Source of the DNA: DASRZM01 sp035686365
Lineage (GTDB): Bacteria; Pseudomonadota; Gammaproteobacteria; Xanthomonadales; Xanthomonadaceae
Direction: 5' to 3'
Length of the DNA: 7,671 nucleotides
Assembly: GCA_035686365.1 (NCBI GenBank)
Contig: DASRZM010000009.1
Coordinates: forward strand, 1 to 7,671
Part shown: positions 1-5,140 of the stretch, in pieces
How the letters are laid out: each line of letters begins with the position of its first letter
How positions within the stretch are numbered: the stretch's first letter is position 1
Made by a program: the position numbers and the translations under genes
The notes under the pieces: generated by a model
What the model was told of the DNA's origin: nothing
Database searches by the model: none
Seen by the model: the letters and a program-made list of their open reading frames with translations, nothing else

Positions 1-8
1 CGTTTCGT

Positions 9-34
9 GGACCGGCGGTTCGCCCGCTCCTACA
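9..34 (-). repeat. REP-like palindrome (GTAG-headed) downstream of dxs
   Basis: Read on the minus strand, this begins TGTAGGAGCGGGC and folds imperfectly. GGA (30-28) pairs with TCC (11-9) and GCGG (27-24) pairs with CCGC (18-15), leaving a 5-base loop and a 3-base bulge on the 3' side. A GTAG tetranucleotide at the foot of a bulged GC-rich stem is the usual form of REP elements mobilised by RAYT transposases, and TGTAGGAGC is a common intergenic repeat start in Xanthomonads and Pseudomonads. It lies about 70 bases past the dxs stop codon. Only one copy is visible here, so membership of a repeat family is inferred from memory. Confidence 0.35.
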
Positions 35-105
35 GAGCATCGGGGGCGCGATGACGCGCAGGCGGGAGCGACCGATGGCGCGATCGGCGAGGCGGTCGGC
101 CCGGC

Positions 106-2016
106 TCAGCCGGCGATGCTGCGGGTGGCGGTGAGCACGCGGTACTGCGGCCAGCGCCGGCTGATCGCGGCGGCGATGCCGGCGGCATCGAGTCCGGCTT
201 CGGCGAGCATCTCCTCGCGGCTGGCGTGTTCCAGAAACCGGGGGGGCAGGCCCAGTTGCAGCAGGGGCGTCTGGATGCCGCGGGCCGCCAGCAGTTCGGC
301 CACCGCCGAGCCGGCGCCGCCGGCCACGACGTTGTCCTCGATGCTGACCAGCGCCGTGTGGCTGCCGGCCAGCTCGAGCAGCAGGGCCTCGTCCAGCGGC
401 TGCACGAAGCGCATGTTGACCAGCGTGGCATCGAAGCCCCCGGCGACATCGGCGCAAGGAGCGACCATGGCGCCAAACGCCAGCAGCGCCAGTCCGCTGT
501 GGCCTCGGCGGCGCAGCTGCGCCTTGCCGATGGGCAGCGTGTCCAGGCCGGCCTCGACCGCCACGCCGGGGCCGCTGCCGCGCGGGTAGCGCACCGCGGC
601 GGGACCCGGATGCCTCAGACCGGTGCTGAGCAGGCGCCGGCACTCGTCCTCGTCGGCCGGTGCCATGACCACCATGTTGGGAATGCAACGCAGGTAACTG
701 AGGTCGAAGCTGCCGGCGTGGGTCGGCCCGTCGGGCCCGACCACGCCACCGCGGTCGATCGCGAACAGCACGTCCAGATTCTGCAGCGCCACATCGTGGA
801 TGAGCTGGTCGTAGCCGCGCTGCAGGAAGGTGGAATAGATCGCCACCACCGGCTTGGCGCCCTCGCAGGCCATGCCGGCGGCCAGCGTCACCGCGTGCTG
901 CTCGGCGATCGCCACGTCGAAGTAGCGGTCGGGGAACTCCCTGGAGAACCGTACCAGCCCGGAACCCTCGCGCATGGCCGGTGTGATCCCCATCAGCCGC
1001 GGCTCGGCAGCGGCCATGTCGCACAGCCAGTCGCCGAACACATCGGTGTAGGTCGGCTTCTTCGGTCCGGCCTTGCCGGCCACGCCCTTGTCCGGGTCGA
1101 ACGGGCCCACGGCGTGGTAGCCGATCTGGTCTTCCTCGGCACGCTCGTAGCCCTTGCCCTTGGTCGTGATCACGTGCAGCAGCTGCGGGCCCTTGAGGTT
1201 CTGGAGCGTCCTGAGCGCGGTCAGCAGCTGCGGCACGTCGTGGCCGTCGATCGGGCCGGTGTAGTGGAAGCCCATTTCCTCGAACAGGGTGGAAGGCACG
1301 AACATCCCCTTCCAGTGCTCTTCCCAGCGCCTGACGAAGCGGGCCGCGGCCTTGTGCTTGTCGCCCAGCAGCCGCTTGCCGCCCTCGCGCATGGCGTTGA
1401 GCGCGCGGCTCGCCGTCATGCGGCCGAACATCTTGGTGAGCCCGCCGACGTTTTCGGAGATCGACATCCGGTTGTCGTTGAGGATCACCAGCAAGTCGGG
1501 CTCCGGCTCCATGCCGCCGGCGTGGTTGAGCGCCTCGTAGGCCATGCCGGCGGTCATCGCCCCATCGCCGATCACGGCGACCACGCGGCGCTCGTCGCCG
1601 GCGCGCTGCAGGGCCACGGCCATCCCCAGCGCGGCGGAGATCGAGGTCGAGGAGTGGCCCACGCCGAAGGTGTCGTACCCGCTCTCGGCGCGCTTGGGGA
1701 ACGGGGCCACACCATCCTTGCGCTTGACCGTGTGGATGCTGTCGCGGCGGCCGGTCAGGATCTTGTGCGGGTAGCACTGGTGGCCGACGTCCCAGACGAT
1801 CCGGTCCCGGGGGGTGTCGAACAGCCAGTGCAGGGCGATGGTGAGCTCGATCACGCCCAGCCCGGCGCCGAAGTGGCCGCCCGACTGGGCGACCTGCTCG
1901 ATCAGGTACGCGCGCAGCTCCGCGGCGATGGCCGGCAGCTCGGCTTCGTCGAAGCCGCGCAGGTCGGCGGGCAGCGCGATCTGCGACAGCCTGGGATAGC
2001 GGGTCGGGTCGTTCAT
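106..2016 (-). CDS. dxs: 1-deoxy-D-xylulose-5-phosphate synthase (DXS)
   Basis: A cytosolic, thiamine-diphosphate-dependent enzyme that condenses pyruvate and glyceraldehyde 3-phosphate to DXP, the entry step of the MEP pathway to isoprenoids (and a precursor for thiamine and pyridoxal). It is 636 residues, close to the roughly 620 usual for the family, so it looks complete. The N-terminal domain has SGGHFG (45-50) and DVGHQCYPHK (76-85). The ThDP/Mg motif starts GDGAMTAG (150-157) and ends with the Asn-rich NDNRMSISEN (180-189). The central pyrimidine-binding domain has the catalytic Glu in AEQHAVT (371-377, E372). GPDGPTHAGSFD (427-438) carries the conserved active-site Asp and His. A transketolase C-terminal domain fills about 500-620. 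In DRGGVVG (421-427), G423 stands where many homologues have Ala. Codon 1 is ATG at 2016, and only a weak GGAT lies six bases ahead of it. The previous gene ends 154 bases upstream, so dxs may have its own promoter. Confidence 0.97.
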   Translation of the reverse strand: MNDPTRYPRLSQIALPADLRGFDEAELPAIAAELRAYLIEQVAQSGGHFGAGLGVIELTIALHWLFDTPRDRIVWDVGHQCYPHKILTGRRDSIHTVKRKDGVAPFPKRAESGYDTFGVGHSSTSISAALGMAVALQRAGDERRVVAVIGDGAMTAGMAYEALNHAGGMEPEPDLLVILNDNRMSISENVGGLTKMFGRMTASRALNAMREGGKRLLGDKHKAAARFVRRWEEHWKGMFVPSTLFEEMGFHYTGPIDGHDVPQLLTALRTLQNLKGPQLLHVITTKGKGYERAEEDQIGYHAVGPFDPDKGVAGKAGPKKPTYTDVFGDWLCDMAAAEPRLMGITPAMREGSGLVRFSREFPDRYFDVAIAEQHAVTLAAGMACEGAKPVVAIYSTFLQRGYDQLIHDVALQNLDVLFAIDRGGVVGPDGPTHAGSFDLSYLRCIPNMVVMAPADEDECRRLLSTGLRHPGPAAVRYPRGSGPGVAVEAGLDTLPIGKAQLRRRGHSGLALLAFGAMVAPCADVAGGFDATLVNMRFVQPLDEALLLELAGSHTALVSIEDNVVAGGAGSAVAELLAARGIQTPLLQLGLPPRFLEHASREEMLAEAGLDAAGIAAAISRRWPQYRVLTATRSIAG

Positions 2017-2038
2017 GGCGGATCCGGCAGGACCTGCG

Positions 2039-2068
2039 ATTGTCGGCCACCGGCAGTGGGCCGGGCAA
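2039..2068 (-). promoter_or_regulatory. dxs: Possible sigma-70 promoter for dxs
   Basis: On the minus strand TTGCCC (2068-2063) is followed after 18 bases by GACAAT (2044-2039). Each hexamer matches the consensus at 4 of 6 positions. Transcription would begin near 2032 and give a leader of about 15 bases before the dxs ATG at 2016. The match is modest and GC-rich DNA yields chance hits, so this is only a candidate. The 154-base gap does make an own promoter for dxs reasonable. Confidence 0.25.
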
Positions 2069-2151
2069 CCGCGAAGTCATGGCGATCCGGTGACGGTTCA
2101 GGTGGCGCGGAGGTTTCGATGCGCGGGCCGGTCCGCAGTCCGGTGTTCGCC

Positions 2152-2171
2152 AGCGGCTGCGGCATGCCGCT
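2152..2171 (-). other. Inverted repeat at the 3' end of the receiver-like gene
   Basis: AGCGGC (2152-2157) and GCCGCT (2166-2171) form a 6-bp stem with an 8-base loop. A perfect 12-base palindrome, GCGGCATGCCGC, lies within it at 2159-2170. It touches the TGA of the upstream gene (2173-2171). There is no T-run after the stem on the minus strand, so it is not a classical intrinsic terminator. It could slow 3' exonucleases or be chance in GC-rich DNA. Confidence 0.25.
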
Positions 2172-3220
2172 CAGGGCCCGCGCGCCCCACGCAGCCGCCC
2201 GAGCAGTCCACCCCTGTTCGTGGTGCCGGTCTCTGGCGGTGGTGGCGGCACTTCCATCTCGGCGAAGCCGGTGGCCAGGTTGGCGTTCACGAAATCGGTG
2301 ACCTCGGCCAGCGGAACCCCGCTGGCTTCGGCGATCTCGGTCAGCGTCGCCGGCTGCTTCATCATCGCCGTGGCGATGCGGAAATGCTTGGGAAACTCGC
2401 GCTCGGTCTGCGGCCACTTGGCCAGGCGGTAGCGCTGGTGCGGGTCGTAGCCCTCGGCGATCCGGCCCTTGCCGCCGACCAGCGCACTGAGCCATTGCAG
2501 CCGCGACCACGGTTGCGCGCCGGATTCGGCGCGGCGCTTTTCCAGTTCGGCCGGCGTGATCGCGTGCCAATCCTCGCGCTGGATCACGCGCTGCCCGTAG
2601 GGCACGAACGGCTTCAGGCTGCTGCCGCCGACGTATTCCTGGCGCTGCGGATCGAGCACCAGCGCCGGGGCGCCCTGGATCTCGAGCAACACCGGCCCGG
2701 GAAGTGCGCCGGGCTGCAGGTAGTCGGCCAGGACCGGGTCGCGCGGGGGCGGTGGTGGTTCCGGTTCGGGCTCCGGGAGCGGGTCGGGGTCAGCCGCGGA
2801 CACCGACACCGCCGGCTCCGGGGTTGGCGCCTGCTGGCTGGAAGACGCCGCTGCGGCCGGCTGGACCGGCGCTGGCCCGGTTTCCGGTTGCGGTCGCGGC
2901 TCGGCATCCCGACGGCCTTCGCCCAGGTCCTGCAGCAGTCCGACCAGCGCCCGGGCTTCCACCGGCTTGACCAGCACGTGTTCGGATTCGCCCGAACGCT
3001 TGTTGGACAGGGCCACGATCGTGCGGGTCGAATTCACCAGCCTCAGCCAGGCCATGTGGCCGTAGATGGTGTCCAGGTCGACCACGACCACCTCGGCTTC
3101 GTCCTCGGGGACCAGTTCCCACCCGGGAACCTGCACCCGCGCCTGGTTGAAGGCCTCGGCCAGCGCCTGTTCCCCGGCAGGGTCCATGCCGATGAAGCCG
3201 ATCGTCTTGGTCTTGCTCAT
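2171..3220 (-). CDS. Receiver-like protein with proline-rich linker and C-terminal helical (winged-helix-like) domain; function unknown
   Basis: A 349-residue protein I cannot assign to a named family. Residues 5-100 read like a degenerate response-regulator receiver. There is a first strand TIGFIGMD (5-13), a third strand EVVVVDLDTIYG (43-54) ending in acidic residues where the phospho-acceptor Asp would sit (D48 or D50), TIVALSNK (67-74) with a Ser at the usual Thr/Ser position, and VLVKPV (82-87) with the conserved Lys-Pro. The paired acidic residues expected after strand 1 are not clear, so phosphorylation is doubtful. Residues 105-160 are a low-complexity Pro/Ala/Glu linker ending in PEPEPEPPPPP. 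Residues 165-325 form a second folded part with YVGGSSLKPFVPYGQ, RYRLAKWP and a helix-turn-helix-like TLTEIAEASGVPLAEVTDFV (292-311). The last 25 residues are Pro/Gly/Arg-rich. No signal peptide or membrane segment is seen, so it is probably cytosolic. ATG at 3220 is preceded by GGGGGG four bases away, a usable ribosome site. A role in signalling or surface/motility control is conceivable but not shown. Confidence 0.85.
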   Translation of the reverse strand: MSKTKTIGFIGMDPAGEQALAEAFNQARVQVPGWELVPEDEAEVVVVDLDTIYGHMAWLRLVNSTRTIVALSNKRSGESEHVLVKPVEARALVGLLQDLGEGRRDAEPRPQPETGPAPVQPAAAASSSQQAPTPEPAVSVSAADPDPLPEPEPEPPPPPRDPVLADYLQPGALPGPVLLEIQGAPALVLDPQRQEYVGGSSLKPFVPYGQRVIQREDWHAITPAELEKRRAESGAQPWSRLQWLSALVGGKGRIAEGYDPHQRYRLAKWPQTEREFPKHFRIATAMMKQPATLTEIAEASGVPLAEVTDFVNANLATGFAEMEVPPPPPETGTTNRGGLLGRLRGARGP

Positions 3221-3242
3221 GATCCCCCCGGGAAGCGGCGGT

Positions 3243-3318
3243 GCGCGGCCAATGCCGCGCCCGATCGGCCGAGTTTGCCAAATCCGCGGTCGCGGTCAAC
3301 GCCGCGGTCAATGCCGCG
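3243..3318 (-). repeat. Three copies of a CGCGG-loop-CCGCG hairpin between two genes
   Basis: The 111-base gap between the membrane-protein stop and the receiver-like start contains the same small palindrome three times. Copy one is GCGCGG/CCGCGC (3243-3248 with 3255-3260, loop CCAATG). Copy two is CGCGG/CCGCG (3291-3295 with 3302-3306, loop TCAACG). Copy three is CGCGG/CCGCG (3303-3307 with 3314-3318, loop TCAATG). Copies two and three come from a 12-bp tandem repeat (3291-3302, 3303-3314) differing at one base. They share bases 3303-3306, so only one can fold at a time. No T-run follows on the minus strand. Confidence 0.55.
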
Positions 3319-3331
3319 AGTACGGGCGGGC

Positions 3332-3724
3332 CTATTCGTGCCTGCTACTCCCCCGGGCCGGGACCAGGCCGACGACGACGTCGGTGAGCATCATCAGCGT
3401 CAGGATCAGGAACGCGCCGTGGGCGAACGGCGCAAGCATCAACAGCTCCAGCAATGCCACGGCGAACACGATGCCCGAGGCCACCAGTTCGGAGGCGGCG
3501 CTGGGCCCGGACGACGCCGTCTTCAGGATCTCGATGGCCAGCAGCACCAGTCCGAGCAGCACCACCAGGTGGCCGGCGTGGATCACCAGTTCGCCGCCCG
3601 ACGGCATGGTGAAGGCCAGCAGGTCGGTGTCGAATCCCTCGCTGAGCAGCGCCAGCAGGTTGGCCAGGATCAGCGCGAAGCCCAGCAGCGGGATCGCCCG
3701 TGCGATGCGCAGGGCTGCGTTCAT
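3332..3724 (-). CDS. Small four-helix integral membrane protein, unknown function
   Basis: A 130-residue hydrophobic protein that I do not recognise. Four membrane helices are likely: about residues 10-28 (IPLLGFALILANLLALL), 48-67 (IHAGHLVVLLGLVLLAIEIL), 80-100 (LVASGIVFAVALLELLMLAPF) and 103-122 (GAFLILTLMMLTDVVVGLVP). A short loop with FDTDLLAFTMPSGGE lies between helices 1 and 2, and the tail is RGSSRHE. The N-terminal Arg residues before helix 1 suggest that end stays in the cytoplasm. The start is chosen at ATG 3724 because it overlaps the TGA of the HNH gene as ATGA. A longer open frame continues upstream, but it runs antiphase through the HNH gene and is not needed. The overlap implies translational coupling, so the two proteins are probably made together. 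Whether they act together is unknown. Confidence 0.8.
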   Translation of the reverse strand: MNAALRIARAIPLLGFALILANLLALLSEGFDTDLLAFTMPSGGELVIHAGHLVVLLGLVLLAIEILKTASSGPSAASELVASGIVFAVALLELLMLAPFAHGAFLILTLMMLTDVVVGLVPARGSSRHE

Positions 3725-4317
3725 GCGTCGAGCCTGCGGCGTTTGGGCAGGTGGTGCTTCAGGAACTCCATCTGGTCGGCCAGGATGTTGCGGTTGGACA
3801 GGATCAGGTGCTCGACCCAGCTCGGCCGGAACGGGACCGCCAGCAGCGGCATGCTGGCCTGCTGCGGCGTGCGCCCGCCCTTGCGGATGTTGCAGGACAG
3901 GCAGGCGCTGACGACGTTCTCCCACGCGTCGCGCCCGCCGCGCGAGATCGGCTTGACGTGGTCGCGGGTGAGCCGATGGCGGGGGAACTCCTCCCCGCAG
4001 TACAGGCACAGGTGGCCGTCGCGTGCGAACAGTGCAGCATTGGTCAGGGCGGGGGAGGGGTCGAAGGCGACGGCGCGGGCATGGCCGCGCGAGGCCACGA
4101 TCGGGTGCAGGTCGATGACACTCTGAAGCCCGCTGATGCGGTTGACGCCGCCGTGCACGGTCAGGCACGGATCGCCCAGGGTCCAGGCAACGGCCTCGCG
4201 CACGTACAGGCACACCGCGTCCTGCCAGCTCATCCAGTCCAGGATCCGGCCATTGGCATCCAGCGACAGCACGCGGGTGTTGTGGATGTCGCCGTGGCGA
4301 GCGAGCTCGACCAGCAT
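3721..4317 (-). CDS. HNH endonuclease (zinc-binding, CxxC...CxxC type)
   Basis: A predicted metal-dependent nuclease of 198 residues. The C-terminal half holds an HNH module with structural-zinc cysteines: CLYC (104-107), LTRDHVKPISRGG (116-128, first catalytic His H120 after D119), WENVVSACLSC (132-142, with N134 and the second Cys pair C139/C142), then NIRKGGRTP. The third position of the motif, often His, is N143, as in many McrA-like HNH proteins. The N-terminal 90 residues (VLSLDANGRILDWMSWQDAV...AVAWTLGDPCLTVHGG) resemble those of stand-alone HNH proteins in Xanthomonads and cyanobacteria and probably help bind substrate. The tail VEHLILSNRNILADQMEFL (168-186) also looks conserved. ATG 4317 is supported by AAGGAGG (4328-4322) four bases ahead. 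There is no methyltransferase or other restriction partner nearby, so a restriction-modification role is not supported. Confidence 0.92.
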   Translation of the reverse strand: MLVELARHGDIHNTRVLSLDANGRILDWMSWQDAVCLYVREAVAWTLGDPCLTVHGGVNRISGLQSVIDLHPIVASRGHARAVAFDPSPALTNAALFARDGHLCLYCGEEFPRHRLTRDHVKPISRGGRDAWENVVSACLSCNIRKGGRTPQQASMPLLAVPFRPSWVEHLILSNRNILADQMEFLKHHLPKRRRLDA

Positions 4318-4347
4318 GGTCCCTCCTTTTCGTGTCCGGCGCCGGAC
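4318..4347 (-). promoter_or_regulatory. Strong ribosome-binding site plus 14-bp perfect palindrome ahead of the HNH gene
   Basis: On the minus strand AAAAGGAGGG (4330-4321) is the best Shine-Dalgarno sequence in the window, and it fixes the HNH start at 4317. Directly upstream, GTCCGGCGCCGGAC (4334-4347) is a perfect palindrome. A second CCGGAC at 4357-4362 could pair with the same GTCCGG arm (4334-4339) instead. Being so close to the ribosome site, the dyad could be a repressor operator or an RNA stem controlling translation. Either is an inference. Confidence 0.5.
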
Positions 4348-4435
4348 TTGCCGGGCCCGGACCGGCCGCGCCGCGCCTCCTGCGCGCGGCGACCATTCGG
4401 GCGCTCCGATGCGTCCATGCTCGAAGAACGCGCCG

Positions 4436-4456
4436 AGGATATCGGAAAAACGCCGC
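4436..4456 (-). promoter_or_regulatory. Possible promoter (-10 only) for the HNH/membrane pair
   Basis: TATCCT (4441-4436, minus strand) could act as a -10 box, and the 13 bases TATCCTCGGCGCG match exactly the bases ahead of the lipoprotein gene at 7453-7441. No acceptable -35 hexamer is seen 16-18 bases upstream, and the region just ahead contains a T5 tract. Transcription from here would give a leader of about 110 bases containing the palindrome at 4334-4347. Confidence 0.22.
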
Positions 4457-4480
4457 CGGTGGTGCCTGCGCGCCCCGGCG
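4446..4480 (-). terminator. Possible intrinsic terminator after the acetyltransferase gene
   Basis: On the minus strand CGCCGG (4480-4475) pairs with CCGGCG (4459-4454) around a 15-base loop that has some internal pairing. Three bases later comes TTTTT (4450-4446). It lies about 90-125 bases beyond the GNAT stop codon. The stem is short, the loop long and the T-tract slightly offset, so the call is weak. It is, however, the only stem followed by a T-run that I noticed in the window. Confidence 0.3.
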
Positions 4481-4518
4481 CACGCTCGTTGAAGGCCATC
4501 GAAGTGCGAGCTTCTCCC

Positions 4519-4570
4519 CGGGTCCCGAGTCCCGGGTCCCGCGCCCCGAGTCCCGAGTCCCGAGTCCCGC
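4519..4570 (-). repeat. Seven tandem copies of a 7-bp repeat (CGAGTCC / GGACTCG)
   Basis: On the plus strand seven heptamers run without a gap: CGGGTCC, CGAGTCC, CGGGTCC, CGCGCCC, then CGAGTCC three times (4519-4567), ending in a partial CGC. The array abuts the TAG of the acetyltransferase gene (4573-4571). Four units are identical, two differ at one base and one differs at two. Short tandem arrays like this arise by replication slippage and are likely to vary in copy number between strains. Lying after the stop codon, length changes would not alter the protein. Confidence 0.85.
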
Positions 4571-5059
4571 CTAAAGCGGTTTTGCCATCCGTACCAGTTC
4601 CACCCCGTACCCTTCGGACTCGTACAGCTTGCGGGCGTTCTCGTTGCCCGGGAACACCGCCAGCGTCAGGCGTTCGCAGCGGTGCTCGCGGGCGAAGTCC
4701 TCGGCGAAGCGCAGCAGCGCGCGGCCGATGCCCCGGCCGTCCCAGCCCTTGGCCACGACCAGGTCCGAGACGTGGCAGTTGAGGCCGCCGCTGAAGAAGT
4801 CGGTGACCGTCTGCAGGTGCGCGAAGGCCACGCGCTCCCCGTTGTCGGTCTCGGCCACGAACAGGAAAGAGCCCGGGCCGGGCTCGTCCAGATGCCGGGC
4901 CAGGTCGTTGCGGATGCCCTCGGCGACCGTCGTGCGCTTGCGCCACCGTGGCAGCTCGAAATTCACGAAGCGGTCGATCAGGCCGAAGATGAAGCGGTCG
5001 TCGTCGGCATTGGCCGAACGGATCAGCAGTTCCAGGTCGTCACCGGCTTGGATGTGCAT
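4571..5059 (-). CDS. GNAT-family N-acetyltransferase
   Basis: A 162-residue protein with the GNAT fold, which moves an acetyl group from acetyl-CoA to an amine. The substrate cannot be told from sequence. Residues 64-84 (SFLFVAETDNGERVAFAHLQT) form strands 2-4. VSDLVVAKGWDGRGIGRALLRFAEDFAREH (97-126) is motif A with the acetyl-CoA pyrophosphate loop GWDGRGIGRAL. LTLAVFPGNENARKLYESEGY (131-151) is motif B, with the typical Asn/Ala...Tyr...Gly-Tyr pattern. It ends close to the usual position, so it is complete. ATG 5059 is preferred because the fold begins soon after it. A GTG at 5134, seven bases past the dehydrogenase stop and with GAGAG ahead of it, would add 25 low-complexity residues and cannot be excluded. 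The close spacing to the dehydrogenase (81 bases from ATG, 6 from GTG) suggests one operon. Confidence 0.9.
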   Translation of the reverse strand: MHIQAGDDLELLIRSANADDDRFIFGLIDRFVNFELPRWRKRTTVAEGIRNDLARHLDEPGPGSFLFVAETDNGERVAFAHLQTVTDFFSGGLNCHVSDLVVAKGWDGRGIGRALLRFAEDFAREHRCERLTLAVFPGNENARKLYESEGYGVELVRMAKPL

Positions 5060-5140
5060 GGCTGTGGGGTCTGGCGCGTCGCGGGCAGGGTGGTGGGAGG
5101 TCGGTGGGGTCTGTGCCCGGGTCGCCCGGGGCACGGGCTC

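Noticed and set aside
46..87. Small hairpins after dxs (46-59 and 72-87) as its terminator
   Set aside because: Stems are only 5 bp, without a following T-run on the minus strand, and such stems are frequent by chance at this GC content.
226..2301. A 691-residue open frame on the plus strand opposite dxs
   Set aside because: It is antisense to a certain dxs gene, has low-complexity His/Gln/Arg/Gly-rich content and no recognisable motif. Long antisense frames are normal in GC-rich DNA because of third-position G/C bias.
2015..4126. A 703-residue plus-strand open frame across the receiver-like, membrane and HNH genes
   Set aside because: It spans three unrelated genes on the other strand and their gaps, and has shadow-type composition.
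3721..4317. HNH gene as part of a restriction-modification system or group II intron/homing element
   Set aside because: No methyltransferase, reverse transcriptase or intron structure is present, and the gene sits in an ordinary intergenic context.
3332..4483. A 383-residue minus-strand frame containing the membrane protein, suggesting a fusion
   Set aside because: Its first 253 residues overlap the HNH gene out of frame and are Arg/Pro/Ala-rich. The ATG at 3724 with the ATGA overlap is the natural start.
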